Source: Rhizobium sp. CB3090 (GTDB taxonomy: Bacteria > Pseudomonadota > Alphaproteobacteria > Rhizobiales > Rhizobiaceae). From it: 64,000 nucleotides of DNA. A program made the translations under genes and the position numbers. Of the stretch, positions 42,935-51,079 are shown one piece after another. The stretch spans positions 1,798,001 through 1,862,000 of the forward strand of contig NZ_CP121662.1 in NCBI RefSeq assembly GCF_029714285.1. Reading direction: 5' to 3'. Under the pieces are notes generated by a model that had not been told where the DNA came from, did no database searches, and saw only the letters and a list, made by a program, of their open reading frames with translations. Position 1 is the first letter of the stretch; the number at the start of each line of letters is the position of its first letter.

Positions 42935-44152
42935 ATGGGAACTGTTTCACAGTTGCACGAGCGCGTCAGACCGCCCGCACACCGCATTCAAAGCGAGGAG
43001 GAAGCGCTGGAGATCGCGCGATCACTGGCCGCCCGGTTCTCTCAGGAGGCCAGCGACCGCGACATCAACCGCATATTGCCCCACCAGGAGTTGGAGGCCC
43101 TTTCGCAATCCGGCCTGCTCGGCATTACCACTCCATCCGAACATGACGGCCTCGATATCTCCAACTCGGTTCTCGCCGAAATTGTCGCCATCCTAGCCGA
43201 AGCCGATCCTTCGATCGCGCAGATTCCGCAAAACCATTTCTACATTCTGGAAGCGCTGCGCATTGACGGCAGCGAGGAGCAGAAAAACTTCTTCTTCTCC
43301 AGGGCGCTGGCCGGTGACCGCTTCGGCAACGCATTCTCCGAACTCGGCACTGCAACCGCCGGTCAATACAATACGCGCTTGACGTCGGACGGACTGGGCT
43401 TTCGTGTCAACGGCCGCAAATTCTATTCCACCGGCGTGCTTTTCGCCGACTGGATCGCTATCTTTGCGCTGAACGCGCAGGACAACCTCACCATGTCACT
43501 CGTTCCGCGTGGCACCGAGGGCATTCAGATTATCGATGACTGGGACGGTTTCGGTCAGCGGACATCCGGCAGCGGCACGACGATCCTGCACAATGTCTAC
43601 GTCAACGCCGACGCTGTCGTCTCGCATCACAAAGGCTTCGAGCGGGCGACGACCATCGGCTCGGTCGGCCAAATCATCCATGCCGGCATCGACCTCGGCA
43701 TTGCCCGAGCCGCCTTCGCCGAAACCATAGAGTTCGTGAAAACGCATACCCGCCCCTGGATGGACAGCGGCGTCGAGCGCGCCGCGGATGATCCGTTGAC
43801 CATCACCAGGATCGGCCAGATCGCCATCCGTATCGAGGCCGCCGCCGCGATGCTGGAACGTGCCGGCAAGAAGATCGATATCGCCCAGATCAATCCCACC
43901 GAAGACGATGTGATCGAGGCCACGCTTGCCGTGGCCGCCGCAAAAACCCTGACGACGGAAATCGCCATCGAAGCCTCGAACACGCTGTTCGAGCTCGCAG
44001 GAACCTCCTCCACGCGCATCGGCCTCAATCTCGACCGCCACTGGCGCAACGCTCGCACCCACACGCTACACGACCCGGTGCGCTGGAAATATCATATCGT
44101 CGGGAATTATCATCTCAACGGCGTGACGCCGCCGAAGAACTGGACGCTGTAA
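42935..44152 (+). CDS. SfnB/DszC-like acyl-CoA dehydrogenase-fold monooxygenase
   Basis: A 405-aa flavin-dependent enzyme of the SfnB/DszC branch. It has an N-terminal helical domain (SRFSQEASDRDINRILPHQE-like), a middle beta domain with FGNAFSELGTATAGQYNTRL and VNGRKFYSTGVLFADWIAIF, and a C-terminal helical domain with the RIGLNLDRHWRNARTHTLHD motif shared by sulfur-acquisition oxidoreductases. Such enzymes use reduced flavin and oxygen to attack dimethylsulfone or thiophenes, releasing sulfur during sulfate limitation; the exact substrate is unknown. Flanked by two flavoproteins and an Rrf2 regulator. Confidence 0.88.
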   Translation: MGTVSQLHERVRPPAHRIQSEEEALEIARSLAARFSQEASDRDINRILPHQELEALSQSGLLGITTPSEHDGLDISNSVLAEIVAILAEADPSIAQIPQNHFYILEALRIDGSEEQKNFFFSRALAGDRFGNAFSELGTATAGQYNTRLTSDGLGFRVNGRKFYSTGVLFADWIAIFALNAQDNLTMSLVPRGTEGIQIIDDWDGFGQRTSGSGTTILHNVYVNADAVVSHHKGFERATTIGSVGQIIHAGIDLGIARAAFAETIEFVKTHTRPWMDSGVERAADDPLTITRIGQIAIRIEAAAAMLERAGKKIDIAQINPTEDDVIEATLAVAAAKTLTTEIAIEASNTLFELAGTSSTRIGLNLDRHWRNARTHTLHDPVRWKYHIVGNYHLNGVTPPKNWTL

Positions 44153-44171
44153 AGAGCGGCAAAATCGAGGG

Positions 44172-44200
44172 CCTATCTCGCCCGCAAGGGGCGAGATAGG
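44172..44200. terminator. Bidirectional hairpin terminator
   Basis: cctatctcgccc and ggggcgagatagg pair across a 4-base loop between the convergent SfnB-like and Rrf2 genes. Confidence 0.7.
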
Positions 44201-44202
44201 GA

Positions 44203-44673
44203 TCAGCCGATATTCGAAGCGCGATAGTCTTCCTGCTCTTCGATTTCGATCCCCGGCCCGCCGCCGGCGACGAATTGTTCGAGCGTCATATTGTCGAGAA
44301 TGGCTGCGATCGCGTCGCGGACTTCCGTCATCGAACGGCGCACATGACAGCGCTCCGGATCGGCGCAATCGTCGCAGGCTTCATAGGCCGTGCGGCTGGC
44401 GCAGCGGATCGGCGCGAGCGGACCGTCGAGTGTGCGGATGACATGGCCGATACGGATGTCGGAGGCCGGACGCGACAGCGAATAACCGCCGCCTGGTCCC
44501 TTCTTTGAGCGCAGCACGCCGGCATTGCGCAGTTCCAACAGAATGGTGTCGAGGAATTTCTTTGGGATATTATTGCGGGATGCGATGTCGTTGATAAACG
44601 CAGTCTCGCCCGGCCCCAGGCGTGCCAGGTCCACCAGAGCCTTCAACCCGTATTTTCCTTTTTTCGTGAGCAT
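44203..44673 (-). CDS. Rrf2-family transcriptional regulator
   Basis: A 156-aa winged-helix regulator (MLTKKGKYGLKALVDLARL; FINDIASRNNIPKKFLDTIL; LRSKKGPGGGYSLSRP). The C-terminal half has four cysteines (C-x8-C-x2-C-x5-C, within ASRTAYEACDDCADPERCHV), spaced differently from the IscR cluster, so it could bind an Fe-S cluster or sense redox/sulfur status like CymR. The context (SfnB-like enzyme, flavoproteins) supports a sulfur-related role. The start is ATG 44,673; longer in-frame starts to 44,757 lack homology. Confidence 0.88.
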   Translation of the reverse strand: MLTKKGKYGLKALVDLARLGPGETAFINDIASRNNIPKKFLDTILLELRNAGVLRSKKGPGGGYSLSRPASDIRIGHVIRTLDGPLAPIRCASRTAYEACDDCADPERCHVRRSMTEVRDAIAAILDNMTLEQFVAGGGPGIEIEEQEDYRASNIG

Positions 44674-44808
44674 CGCTATCCGCTTTACTGCAAAGTCGAT
44701 TGTTGAAAGTCCAGCACCGTTTGATCGCCACTCAATCGGCCTGACGTGTTCCCTCATTGACCACGGAAGTAACGCCGTCGCCTCTTAAGAACAAGACAAT
44801 AACTCACA

Positions 44809-44835
44809 AATTGTATAGTTTATATGAGTAAATTT
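44809..44835 (-). promoter_or_regulatory. Putative operator upstream of the Rrf2 gene
   Basis: aattgtatagtttatatgag lies about 136 bases before the Rrf2 ATG. It shares ATTGTATAG with the motif at 42,851. Possibly an autoregulatory site. Confidence 0.3.
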
Positions 44836-44880
44836 AGGCAAACGTATCGCTCAAGCAACGATTCTGCGCTTTTTATGCCT

Positions 44881-46341
44881 TTACGTAGCGCTGTTATCAA
44901 GTTTTGACGCGTTATGCTTACGCTTGGTGTAATCCGCAACCGCCGATCCCACCTGCCCTGCGACGAAAACGGCGTGCTCGATCACTTCGGGCAAGCCCAT
45001 AAGTTCGCCGAAGGTGCCTCGCGCCAGAGGTCCTGAAATGAACAGCGACGGTGCCACTTTGCCACCCGCGCCAAGCGCCTGCGATGCCGTGTTGCAGGCA
45101 AGGCCGAGACCTGTGGCATCGATAGCGAGGTAGCCCGCATCTGCAAGCCCGCCGATCCAGCCTTGCGACGCCAGAATGCCGCGATGGCCCGGTCCGGTCG
45201 TCACAACGACCGCATCGAATTGCCGATCGAGGCTCTTGGCCGAGCGGCTGAGCCGAAGCGTACACTCGATCACCTCGCCCTTCGCCTCTACGGATGCGAC
45301 GGAGGCAGCGAGCACCTCCAGCCTGCCGGCGCGAATCGCCTCTTCACTGACGGCCTCCACCTGCGGCGCGACACGGAAGCGATGCACATCCCAGAAAGGC
45401 CGCAAATGCCGCACCACGCGACGCCGCTCCTTGACCGGCATTGCCCGCCACAGATGCTGTCCCTGAGCGCGCACCTGATCGATTACCGCATGCCAACTCC
45501 GCCCCTCACCTTCCGCCTCGCGAATGGCGGCGCGTACCCGCCTCAGAAGATCAAGCGCCGTCCGTGACGGGTGGCTGACGAAATCGCCGAACAGCTCCTG
45601 CTTTACCGGCGCATGCCCGCGCGACCGCAGGCCGCGTCGCGAGATCGCGGTGATCGGTCCCTTATGACCGCGCAGCTCGAGGGAGGCGATAACGTCAGCA
45701 GAAGTCAGACCGTTGCCGACCACCAGCACGCGGTCACCGGCGCGAATAGCGTCGAGCGCATCCGGCCGCGTCGGGTCCGCGACGAAGCGCGGATGGCCGA
45801 CAAGCGCGCTTTGTAAGGACCGCGGCGGCAGGGGCGACGGGTGGCTTGTGGCAATGACGAGAATATCCGCCGACAAGCGCCGTCCCGCCTCGCCCGTGAT
45901 CACCCAGCGACCGTCCATGCACCGGACATCCGTAGCCCTCTCAGCTATATGGGTGATGGCGCCGCTATCGACAAAAGGTTGCACCATGGCACCGATATAA
46001 CGACCAAAAAGCCCGCGCCGCGGAAACAGACCGCCGTTCGCCGCGACAGCCGTCTCGTCTCCCTCCAGCGCATTGCCTTCCTGAAGCCAACGCTGGAAAT
46101 GCTCGATATCATCGGGGAGCAGGCTCATCTTCGCCGCCGGCACATTGATGCGGTGCGCCGGATCCCGGGTATCATAGGCAAGCCCTGCCCCGAGCCGCGT
46201 GCGCGGTTCGAAAATGAAGAGCTGACCGGGCTGCAATGCTTGAGATCGCAACAAGTGAAAGGCAACCGCAGTCCCCGAAACGCCGCCGCCGATGATTGCC
46301 ATGACAGGCCGATCACGCGATTCGTGAGACCAAGCGGCCAT
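44881..46341 (-). CDS. COG4529-like FAD/NAD(P)-binding protein (copy 2)
   Basis: A 486-aa paralog of the flavoprotein at 40,729-42,141, with the same order of motifs: VMAIIGGGVSGTAVAFHLL, VLVVGNGLTSADVIASLELR, and LFISGPLARGTFGELMGLPE near the C-terminus. The ATG at 46,341 has an aagga Shine-Dalgarno; an in-frame ATG at 46,422 overlaps the putative regulatory motif and is less likely. It is probably an NAD(P)H-dependent flavoprotein serving sulfur or amine oxidation, inferred from context. Confidence 0.82.
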   Translation of the reverse strand: MAAWSHESRDRPVMAIIGGGVSGTAVAFHLLRSQALQPGQLFIFEPRTRLGAGLAYDTRDPAHRINVPAAKMSLLPDDIEHFQRWLQEGNALEGDETAVAANGGLFPRRGLFGRYIGAMVQPFVDSGAITHIAERATDVRCMDGRWVITGEAGRRLSADILVIATSHPSPLPPRSLQSALVGHPRFVADPTRPDALDAIRAGDRVLVVGNGLTSADVIASLELRGHKGPITAISRRGLRSRGHAPVKQELFGDFVSHPSRTALDLLRRVRAAIREAEGEGRSWHAVIDQVRAQGQHLWRAMPVKERRRVVRHLRPFWDVHRFRVAPQVEAVSEEAIRAGRLEVLAASVASVEAKGEVIECTLRLSRSAKSLDRQFDAVVVTTGPGHRGILASQGWIGGLADAGYLAIDATGLGLACNTASQALGAGGKVAPSLFISGPLARGTFGELMGLPEVIEHAVFVAGQVGSAVADYTKRKHNASKLDNSAT

Positions 46342-46396
46342 CGCCAAATCCTTCCAGATCGATCGATCACGCGGAACACTTCCCGCCGAGACAGGA

Positions 46397-46424
46397 ATAT
46401 ACTCTATAAAATTTATTGACAATA
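46397..46424 (-). promoter_or_regulatory. Putative operator upstream of flavoprotein copy 2
   Basis: On the minus strand tattgtcaataaattttata lies about 60 bases before the ATG at 46,341. It shares TATTGT plus AT-rich flank with the motifs at 42,436 and 42,851. Promoter -35-like sequence is the alternative reading. Confidence 0.3.
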
Positions 46425-46623
46425 CGATGCCGCCGCAAGCTTGTTGATTTCAAGCCTGCCAGCCAGGTTCAATCAAGCCGATATCACCTGCACAAACAAG
46501 CACTTGGTTGTGCAATGCACAGCGGCTTTATTGCACCGCAAGGTGTGAAAACCTTGGCTTACACGGAACAAAGGCACATACTGCCAATTGTTCTAATATA
46601 TGTTCTCTGGGAGGAGAAACATC

Positions 46624-46731
46624 ATGGAACTGCTCCACCTGCTGACCCCCTTCGACTATATGCTGGTTCTGGTTCTCGCAGCCATTTTCGTATTCAGCGT
46701 TATGGAAGGCGGCGGGCATAAAAGACATTAA
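46624..46731 (+). CDS. Very small single-pass membrane protein (35 aa)
   Basis: A 35-codon gene with an excellent Shine-Dalgarno (gggaggag, 8 bases before the ATG). MELLHLLTPFDYML is followed by a hydrophobic segment (VLVLAAIFVFSVM) and a GGGHKRH tail. No family is named. Membrane proteins of this size often modulate larger complexes, but nothing here shows a partner. Confidence 0.55.
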   Translation: MELLHLLTPFDYMLVLVLAAIFVFSVMEGGGHKRH

Positions 46732-46930
46732 TTGAGCCGCAAACCAATAGCAGAATTTCTTTCAAAGCCAGCAATGGCGGAGTGGTTTGGTGTGTGTCCC
46801 CACCGCTCATGCTCCAGCCAAATTCATGACTAGATCCCGCCTCGAAAGCGCCTAGAGATCGTGCCGGAAGCGCGGTCGAAGGAACAGTTCGGTTTTTCTG
46901 CAGTTACCTTTTTTGAAAAAGGAGAACGCA

Positions 46931-47170
46931 ATGCCAGATGAATTGAATGCAGGTTTCACGGGAAAGCCGGTGGAGCAGCCCGATGGTATAAAGAGAGCAA
47001 TGAAGTCGGCAACTTCCGTGGCCAAGCGGGAAGCGCAAGCCGTCGCTGTAGGAGCTCAGGAGCACCAAGCAACGTCTGCAATGATCCTCGGAATTGGCGC
47101 GATCATTTTTGGAATAGGCTACCTGATGGGAAGAAGCGCCGCGGAAAACGAGCGTTCGCGCTACTGGTGA
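46931..47170 (+). CDS. Small membrane protein with C-terminal helix (79 aa)
   Basis: The polar N-terminal half contains a helical, lysine/alanine-rich stretch (RAMKSATSVAKREAQAVAVG). A C-terminal glycine-rich transmembrane helix (MILGIGAIIFGIGYLMG, about 50-66) ends in an RSAAENERSRYW tail. ATG 46,931 has a ggag Shine-Dalgarno; an in-frame ATG at 46,913 is less suitable. It resembles small stress-associated membrane proteins (DUF883-like topology) without a firm match. Confidence 0.6.
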   Translation: MPDELNAGFTGKPVEQPDGIKRAMKSATSVAKREAQAVAVGAQEHQATSAMILGIGAIIFGIGYLMGRSAAENERSRYW

Positions 47171-47377
47171 CCATCACTCAAATCAGCGAATGCCGGACCA
47201 CCACGCTGCTTGGTGTCATGGCATATGCCGACGGCGCTATTGCATGGCGATCCGCCGCACATTGGTGCGGCGTTGTGACGATGGCGTTTCCCGAACCAGC
47301 AGCGGACAAAACGAGACCCCAGTACATCCCAGCGCATGGGAACTTCCCTGAACGCCAGCGGTTAGATTGAAAGATCT

Positions 47378-47545
47378 ATGGGTTTGGCCATGGCCGTGCA
47401 CGAAAACCATCTCGCGCTCATTCTTTATGCCGGTGCCGTCATCGCGATGGGATGCATATTGGTCATCGCAACGCTCATCGCGCCGGCTCCCGATGATTCA
47501 AACCGCCTCCCAGCATCGCCTTATGCGCTAAATCATGTGCAATGA
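47378..47545 (+). CDS. Possible very small membrane protein (55 aa)
   Basis: A 55-codon frame with one hydrophobic helix (LALILYAGAVIAMGCILVIA) and a polar proline-rich tail. No strong Shine-Dalgarno. The real-looking membrane helix and its position after two other tiny membrane-protein genes are the only support. Confidence 0.35.
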   Translation: MGLAMAVHENHLALILYAGAVIAMGCILVIATLIAPAPDDSNRLPASPYALNHVQ

Positions 47546-47650
47546 AGTTGCGGTGATGGCCTTGGCCATGGACAGAGCATGCATGTTGCCGCAACAGCCT
47601 TTATTTTCAAGACTTTGCGGCAATTCAAGAACTGGCAACAGAAGAAATTT

Positions 47651-47726
<76 letters not shown>

Positions 47727-47851
47727 GTAACCGCTCGCTCGCGGTGTGACCGGGCGTATAAATAGGATCGGTTTGATTGTCCAGTGGCCAGATGAATTTT
47801 CTTTGGTTAATCGTCAAAAAAATTTCGAAGAGCCCCGAAAACCTTACAAAA

Positions 47852-48781
47852 TCAAAGCTCAAGAATTCCCGTCGCGACGCGGATGGCCTGACCGCCGATG
47901 CGGGCGTTGGCGATTTCGCCGCCGTCGATGTCGATATGGAGATGGATGAAGGAGGGGCGGCCCATCTCGACTCCCTGTTCGACGATGACGGGATGGTGGC
48001 CATCCGGAAGCCGGTCGAATTGGTTGATGGCGCCGGAAAGCGCGGCCACTGCCGAGCCGGTTGCCGGATCCTCGACAATGCCCATCCCGACCGGGAACAT
48101 GCGGGCATGGAACTTGGCCGTGTGATTGAGGGCGCCACGACAGTAGATGAAAGCCGAGGCGAGCGCGCCATCGACGAAGGGTACAGTCTTTTCCCAGAGC
48201 TGCGGATCGAATTCCAGCTGTTCGGCCGCCCCGACATCGTGCACCGGCACCAGCAGGAACGGCACGCCGGCGCTCCAGATCGACGGCACGTGATTCTCGA
48301 AACCGATCTCGGTGACCTTCAAGCTAAGCGCATTGGCGATATCGGCCTTGTCGAGCGGCAACATGATTTGCTGTGACTTCCGCGGCAAGTCGAACTCGGC
48401 AAAACTCGCGCTCCTCTGCCGCAATCTGACAGCGCAACGAACCGGCCCCACCCGCTCGTCCAGAACCGAAACGAGATCGACGTCGCCGCCATGGCGGGCA
48501 TGTGCCCGCTCTGCAAGTGCGATCGCCGTGCCGACGGTCGGATGGCCGGCGAAAGGCAGCTCGCGACCGGGCGTGAAGATGCGCAGGCTTGCCGTGTGCG
48601 CCGGGTTCTGCGGCGGCAGAACGAAAACCGTCTCGGACAGATTCATTTCCTTGGCGATTGCCTGCATCGCCTCGTCATCAAGTCCCTCGGCATCGAAGAT
48701 GACTGCCAGCGGATTGCCCGCGAGCTTGCTGTCGGTGAATACATCATAGACACTGAAGCTGCGGGCCACCCCTGCCTCCAT
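47852..48781 (-). CDS. PhzF-family isomerase-like protein
   Basis: About 309 aa, PhzF/YddE fold: FSVYDVFTDSKLAGNPLAVI, the catalytic-region MNLSETVFVL, IFTPGRELPFAGHPTVGTAI and VGMGIVEDPATGSAVAALSG. PhzF isomerises a phenazine precursor; most bacterial relatives have unknown substrates. The Shine-Dalgarno ggagg lies inside the first codons from 48,781, so GTG at 48,769 (VARSFSVYD) is the more likely start. Single gene beside the tRNA. Confidence 0.92.
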   Translation of the reverse strand: MEAGVARSFSVYDVFTDSKLAGNPLAVIFDAEGLDDEAMQAIAKEMNLSETVFVLPPQNPAHTASLRIFTPGRELPFAGHPTVGTAIALAERAHARHGGDVDLVSVLDERVGPVRCAVRLRQRSASFAEFDLPRKSQQIMLPLDKADIANALSLKVTEIGFENHVPSIWSAGVPFLLVPVHDVGAAEQLEFDPQLWEKTVPFVDGALASAFIYCRGALNHTAKFHARMFPVGMGIVEDPATGSAVAALSGAINQFDRLPDGHHPVIVEQGVEMGRPSFIHLHIDIDGGEIANARIGGQAIRVATGILEL

Positions 48782-48856
48782 TGCGTGACACTAGACTAGA
48801 CTGTAAAACCTTGCTCAACCATACATAACGGCAACACACTTCAGCGCAAGCTAAAG

Positions 48857-49603
48857 CTATTCCTGACGATCGAAGAACCATGCGAGAATAGCCGGCATCG
48901 CCGCGCTGTAATGATGCGCCGCAGGATCGGACGAGCGAATGGCAACCGCGTCGTCGATCTCCTTTTCGTGGTCCACCAGCATATGCGCCCGGATACGCTC
49001 CAGCATCTCTTCGGCTGTCCAGGGAAACCGGAAGACGCGGAACAGGGTCACGGAAAGGTTCGTATGCGTGGCGTGGTAGCCCGGATCGGCGACGGCATCA
49101 CCAAGGTCGAGGCCGGTTTCTTCCATCACTTCGCGCCGCATATTGCCTTCGATATCGCAGCGCCCGTCGACGATATCGTTTTCATCCATCGAACCTGCGG
49201 CACAATAGACCTGGCCGGGATTGGCGGTATGCTCAGCCATGCGGATGGCGATGATCGCGCCGTCGGAGGAGACGGCGACCGGAAAGGCAAAGACATGAAA
49301 GCCGCCATTGCGTTCCGTTTGCTTGCGCCACCACAGGAACGTGGAGAACGGCGTGAGATATGCCTCGCCCTCCACAGCCTGCTCGCTGACCGACAAGCGA
49401 TGCTGGAAGATCATCCGCCCATCGTAAAGTGCCGGGTTGGCGACGATCTCCTTCTCCCAATTTTCCTGCGCCGCCTTGGCGTTGCTGAGATGAAAGGGGT
49501 GATCGCCGGCAATAACTGCGAGATCGATGCGCGCGACCGGGAATACGGTCTTTTCCGGTGGCCAGGCGGCCATATCGTTTCGCGGTTTGAAAGCGTGGGT
49601 CAT
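48857..49603 (-). CDS. Nudix hydrolase-like protein
   Basis: A 248-aa protein with a degenerate but readable Nudix box (DIEGNMRREVMEETGLDLG, about 148-166) after VYCAAGSMDENDI. It probably hydrolyses a nucleoside diphosphate linked to another moiety, substrate unknown. A long N-terminal part precedes the box. ATG 49,603 (MTHAFKPRNDM) is preferred; upstream in-frame residues overlap dead-gene debris. Confidence 0.85.
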   Translation of the reverse strand: MTHAFKPRNDMAAWPPEKTVFPVARIDLAVIAGDHPFHLSNAKAAQENWEKEIVANPALYDGRMIFQHRLSVSEQAVEGEAYLTPFSTFLWWRKQTERNGGFHVFAFPVAVSSDGAIIAIRMAEHTANPGQVYCAAGSMDENDIVDGRCDIEGNMRREVMEETGLDLGDAVADPGYHATHTNLSVTLFRVFRFPWTAEEMLERIRAHMLVDHEKEIDDAVAIRSSDPAAHHYSAAMPAILAWFFDRQE

Positions 49604-49821
49604 AGTAAATCCAATGTCATGACTATAGGGCAATGATCGGAGGCTTTCGGCCTGTCCCAACCAGTGCGTGGATAATGTTCTATCTCTTGTCCGAGCGGAA
49701 ATACGGTACGAAAAGGCTGACCGGAGCAATCGACGTCAGGCAAACACGCCGCATTGGCGCGTGCCAAGGCCGGGGACAGCGAGATATAGTCGAGCTCAAC
49801 CGGCTTTCTGGCGGTTGCCAA
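49600..49821 (-). pseudogene. 3' remnant of an endonuclease/exonuclease/phosphatase-family gene
   Basis: A short frame whose sequence (VELDYISLSPALARANAACL, then GWDRPKASDHCPIVMTLDL) is the C-terminal end of an EEP-superfamily nuclease or phosphatase, including the SDHCP motif with the catalytic Asp-His pair. The N-terminal two-thirds, with the metal-binding Asn and Glu, is missing. It abuts the remnant of an unrelated oxygenase gene. Confidence 0.7.
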
Positions 49822-49853
49822 TCATGGCGTTGATGAGGTTGCGATCGAAGCCG

Positions 49854-49961
49854 TGTGGAACGGCTGATGTCATTGACCTCTGCACCAAGCCGCCCCTTCT
49901 CCCCTTCACCGGCCGCCTCAAAGGCAGCGAGATCGAAAATCGGGAAGTTTTGATCGGACAT
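49854..49961 (-). pseudogene. 5' remnant of a 2-oxoglutarate/Fe(II) oxygenase-like gene
   Basis: ATG at 49,961 opens MSDQNFPIFDLAAFEAAG and continues GEKGRLGAEVNDISRST, the usual N-terminus of isopenicillin-N-synthase-type 2OG-Fe(II) oxygenases. After about 36 codons the homology ends and the sequence passes in another frame into the EEP remnant. The catalytic core is absent. A deletion joining two genes is the simplest explanation. Confidence 0.6.
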
Positions 49962-50047
49962 GGCGCGACTCCCATTCGTGACATCGGGCAACTCAAGCAC
50001 AGGTAAAAGCTGCGAACAACCGTATTGTCTTATACTCAGGATACCGA

Positions 50048-51079
50048 TCACAGCCGCCATGCCGACCGAACAGCGACCGCGTAGAGATCGCCCGGTTTCA
50101 CCGCCTCGCGGCTATAGGCCCGGAGCATCTGACCATCCGGCAACGACAGCCGCAATGCATAGCGCTCGCCTTCGTAAAGGACGGATTCCACCCTGCAGCA
50201 GATGCCCTCGGCATCGGCGACGACGTCCTCGGGCCGAACGAGAATATCGGCGCGCAGGCCCTTATCTTCCTGCTCCCTCCAAATCGCCTTCAGCGCCGGC
50301 CAATCGATAAGCCGCGGCTTACCATCCGGAATGGCGAGCGACAGGATCGCGCCCTGCCCCACCAATCCGCCGACCAGCCGGCCCTCCGGTCGTGCATAGA
50401 TTTCCGCCGGCGCCGCGACCTGCAGCAGCCGTCCCTCTGACATGACGGCGACATCCGTCGCCAGCGCCATCGCCTCGCTCTGATCATGGGTGACATAGAC
50501 CATGGTGGCGCCCGAGCGCTGATGGAATTCGCGGAAGGTCTCCTCCATCTCCCTCTTGAGATGACGATCGAGATTGGCAAGCGGCTCATCCAGCAACACG
50601 ACATCGGGAGATGTCACCAGGCAGCGCGCCAGCGCCACACGCTGACGCTGGCCGCCGGAAAGATCCGCCGGCCGCCGTTCGGCGTAATCTTCCAGCCGCA
50701 CGGTCGACAAAGCCTCGCGCACTTTCTGACGGTAGCGCTCGCCGGAAATGCCGCGCACTTTCAGCGGGTAACCGACATTGTCAGCAACGTTCATATGCGG
50801 CCAGAGGGCGTAGGATTGGAACACCATTGCCATATTGCGCCGCTCCGACGGCAACATGTGCGCGGCGTCGGCAAGCAGGCGTTCGCCCAGATAAATCGAA
50901 CCGTCCGTCGGTTGCTCGAAGCCGGCGATCATCCTCAGCACCGTCGTTTTGCCGCAGCCGGACGGCCCGAGCAGCGCCAGAAAACCACCCTCCCGGACCT
51001 CCAGCGAAAGCGCCTTGACCGCAGGGCGGCCGCCCGTGCCGAAATCCTTGCTGACGTGATTGAGGATCAGCTTCGCCAC
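50048..51079 (-). CDS. ABC importer ATPase (FbpC/PotA-like)
   Basis: A 343-aa ATPase with Walker A GPSGCGKTT (38-46), Q-loop VFQSYALWPHM, signature LSGGQRQRVALARCL (from 140), Walker B VVLLDEPLANLD (160-171) and H-loop VTHDQSEAMAL, followed by a C-terminal TOBE-like regulatory region (PEDVVADAEGICCRV). It overlaps the permease gene by 13 bases and completes an iron-, phosphonate- or thiamine-type importer. The ligand is not determinable from the ATPase. Confidence 0.93.
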   Translation of the reverse strand: MAKLILNHVSKDFGTGGRPAVKALSLEVREGGFLALLGPSGCGKTTVLRMIAGFEQPTDGSIYLGERLLADAAHMLPSERRNMAMVFQSYALWPHMNVADNVGYPLKVRGISGERYRQKVREALSTVRLEDYAERRPADLSGGQRQRVALARCLVTSPDVVLLDEPLANLDRHLKREMEETFREFHQRSGATMVYVTHDQSEAMALATDVAVMSEGRLLQVAAPAEIYARPEGRLVGGLVGQGAILSLAIPDGKPRLIDWPALKAIWREQEDKGLRADILVRPEDVVADAEGICCRVESVLYEGERYALRLSLPDGQMLRAYSREAVKPGDLYAVAVRSAWRL

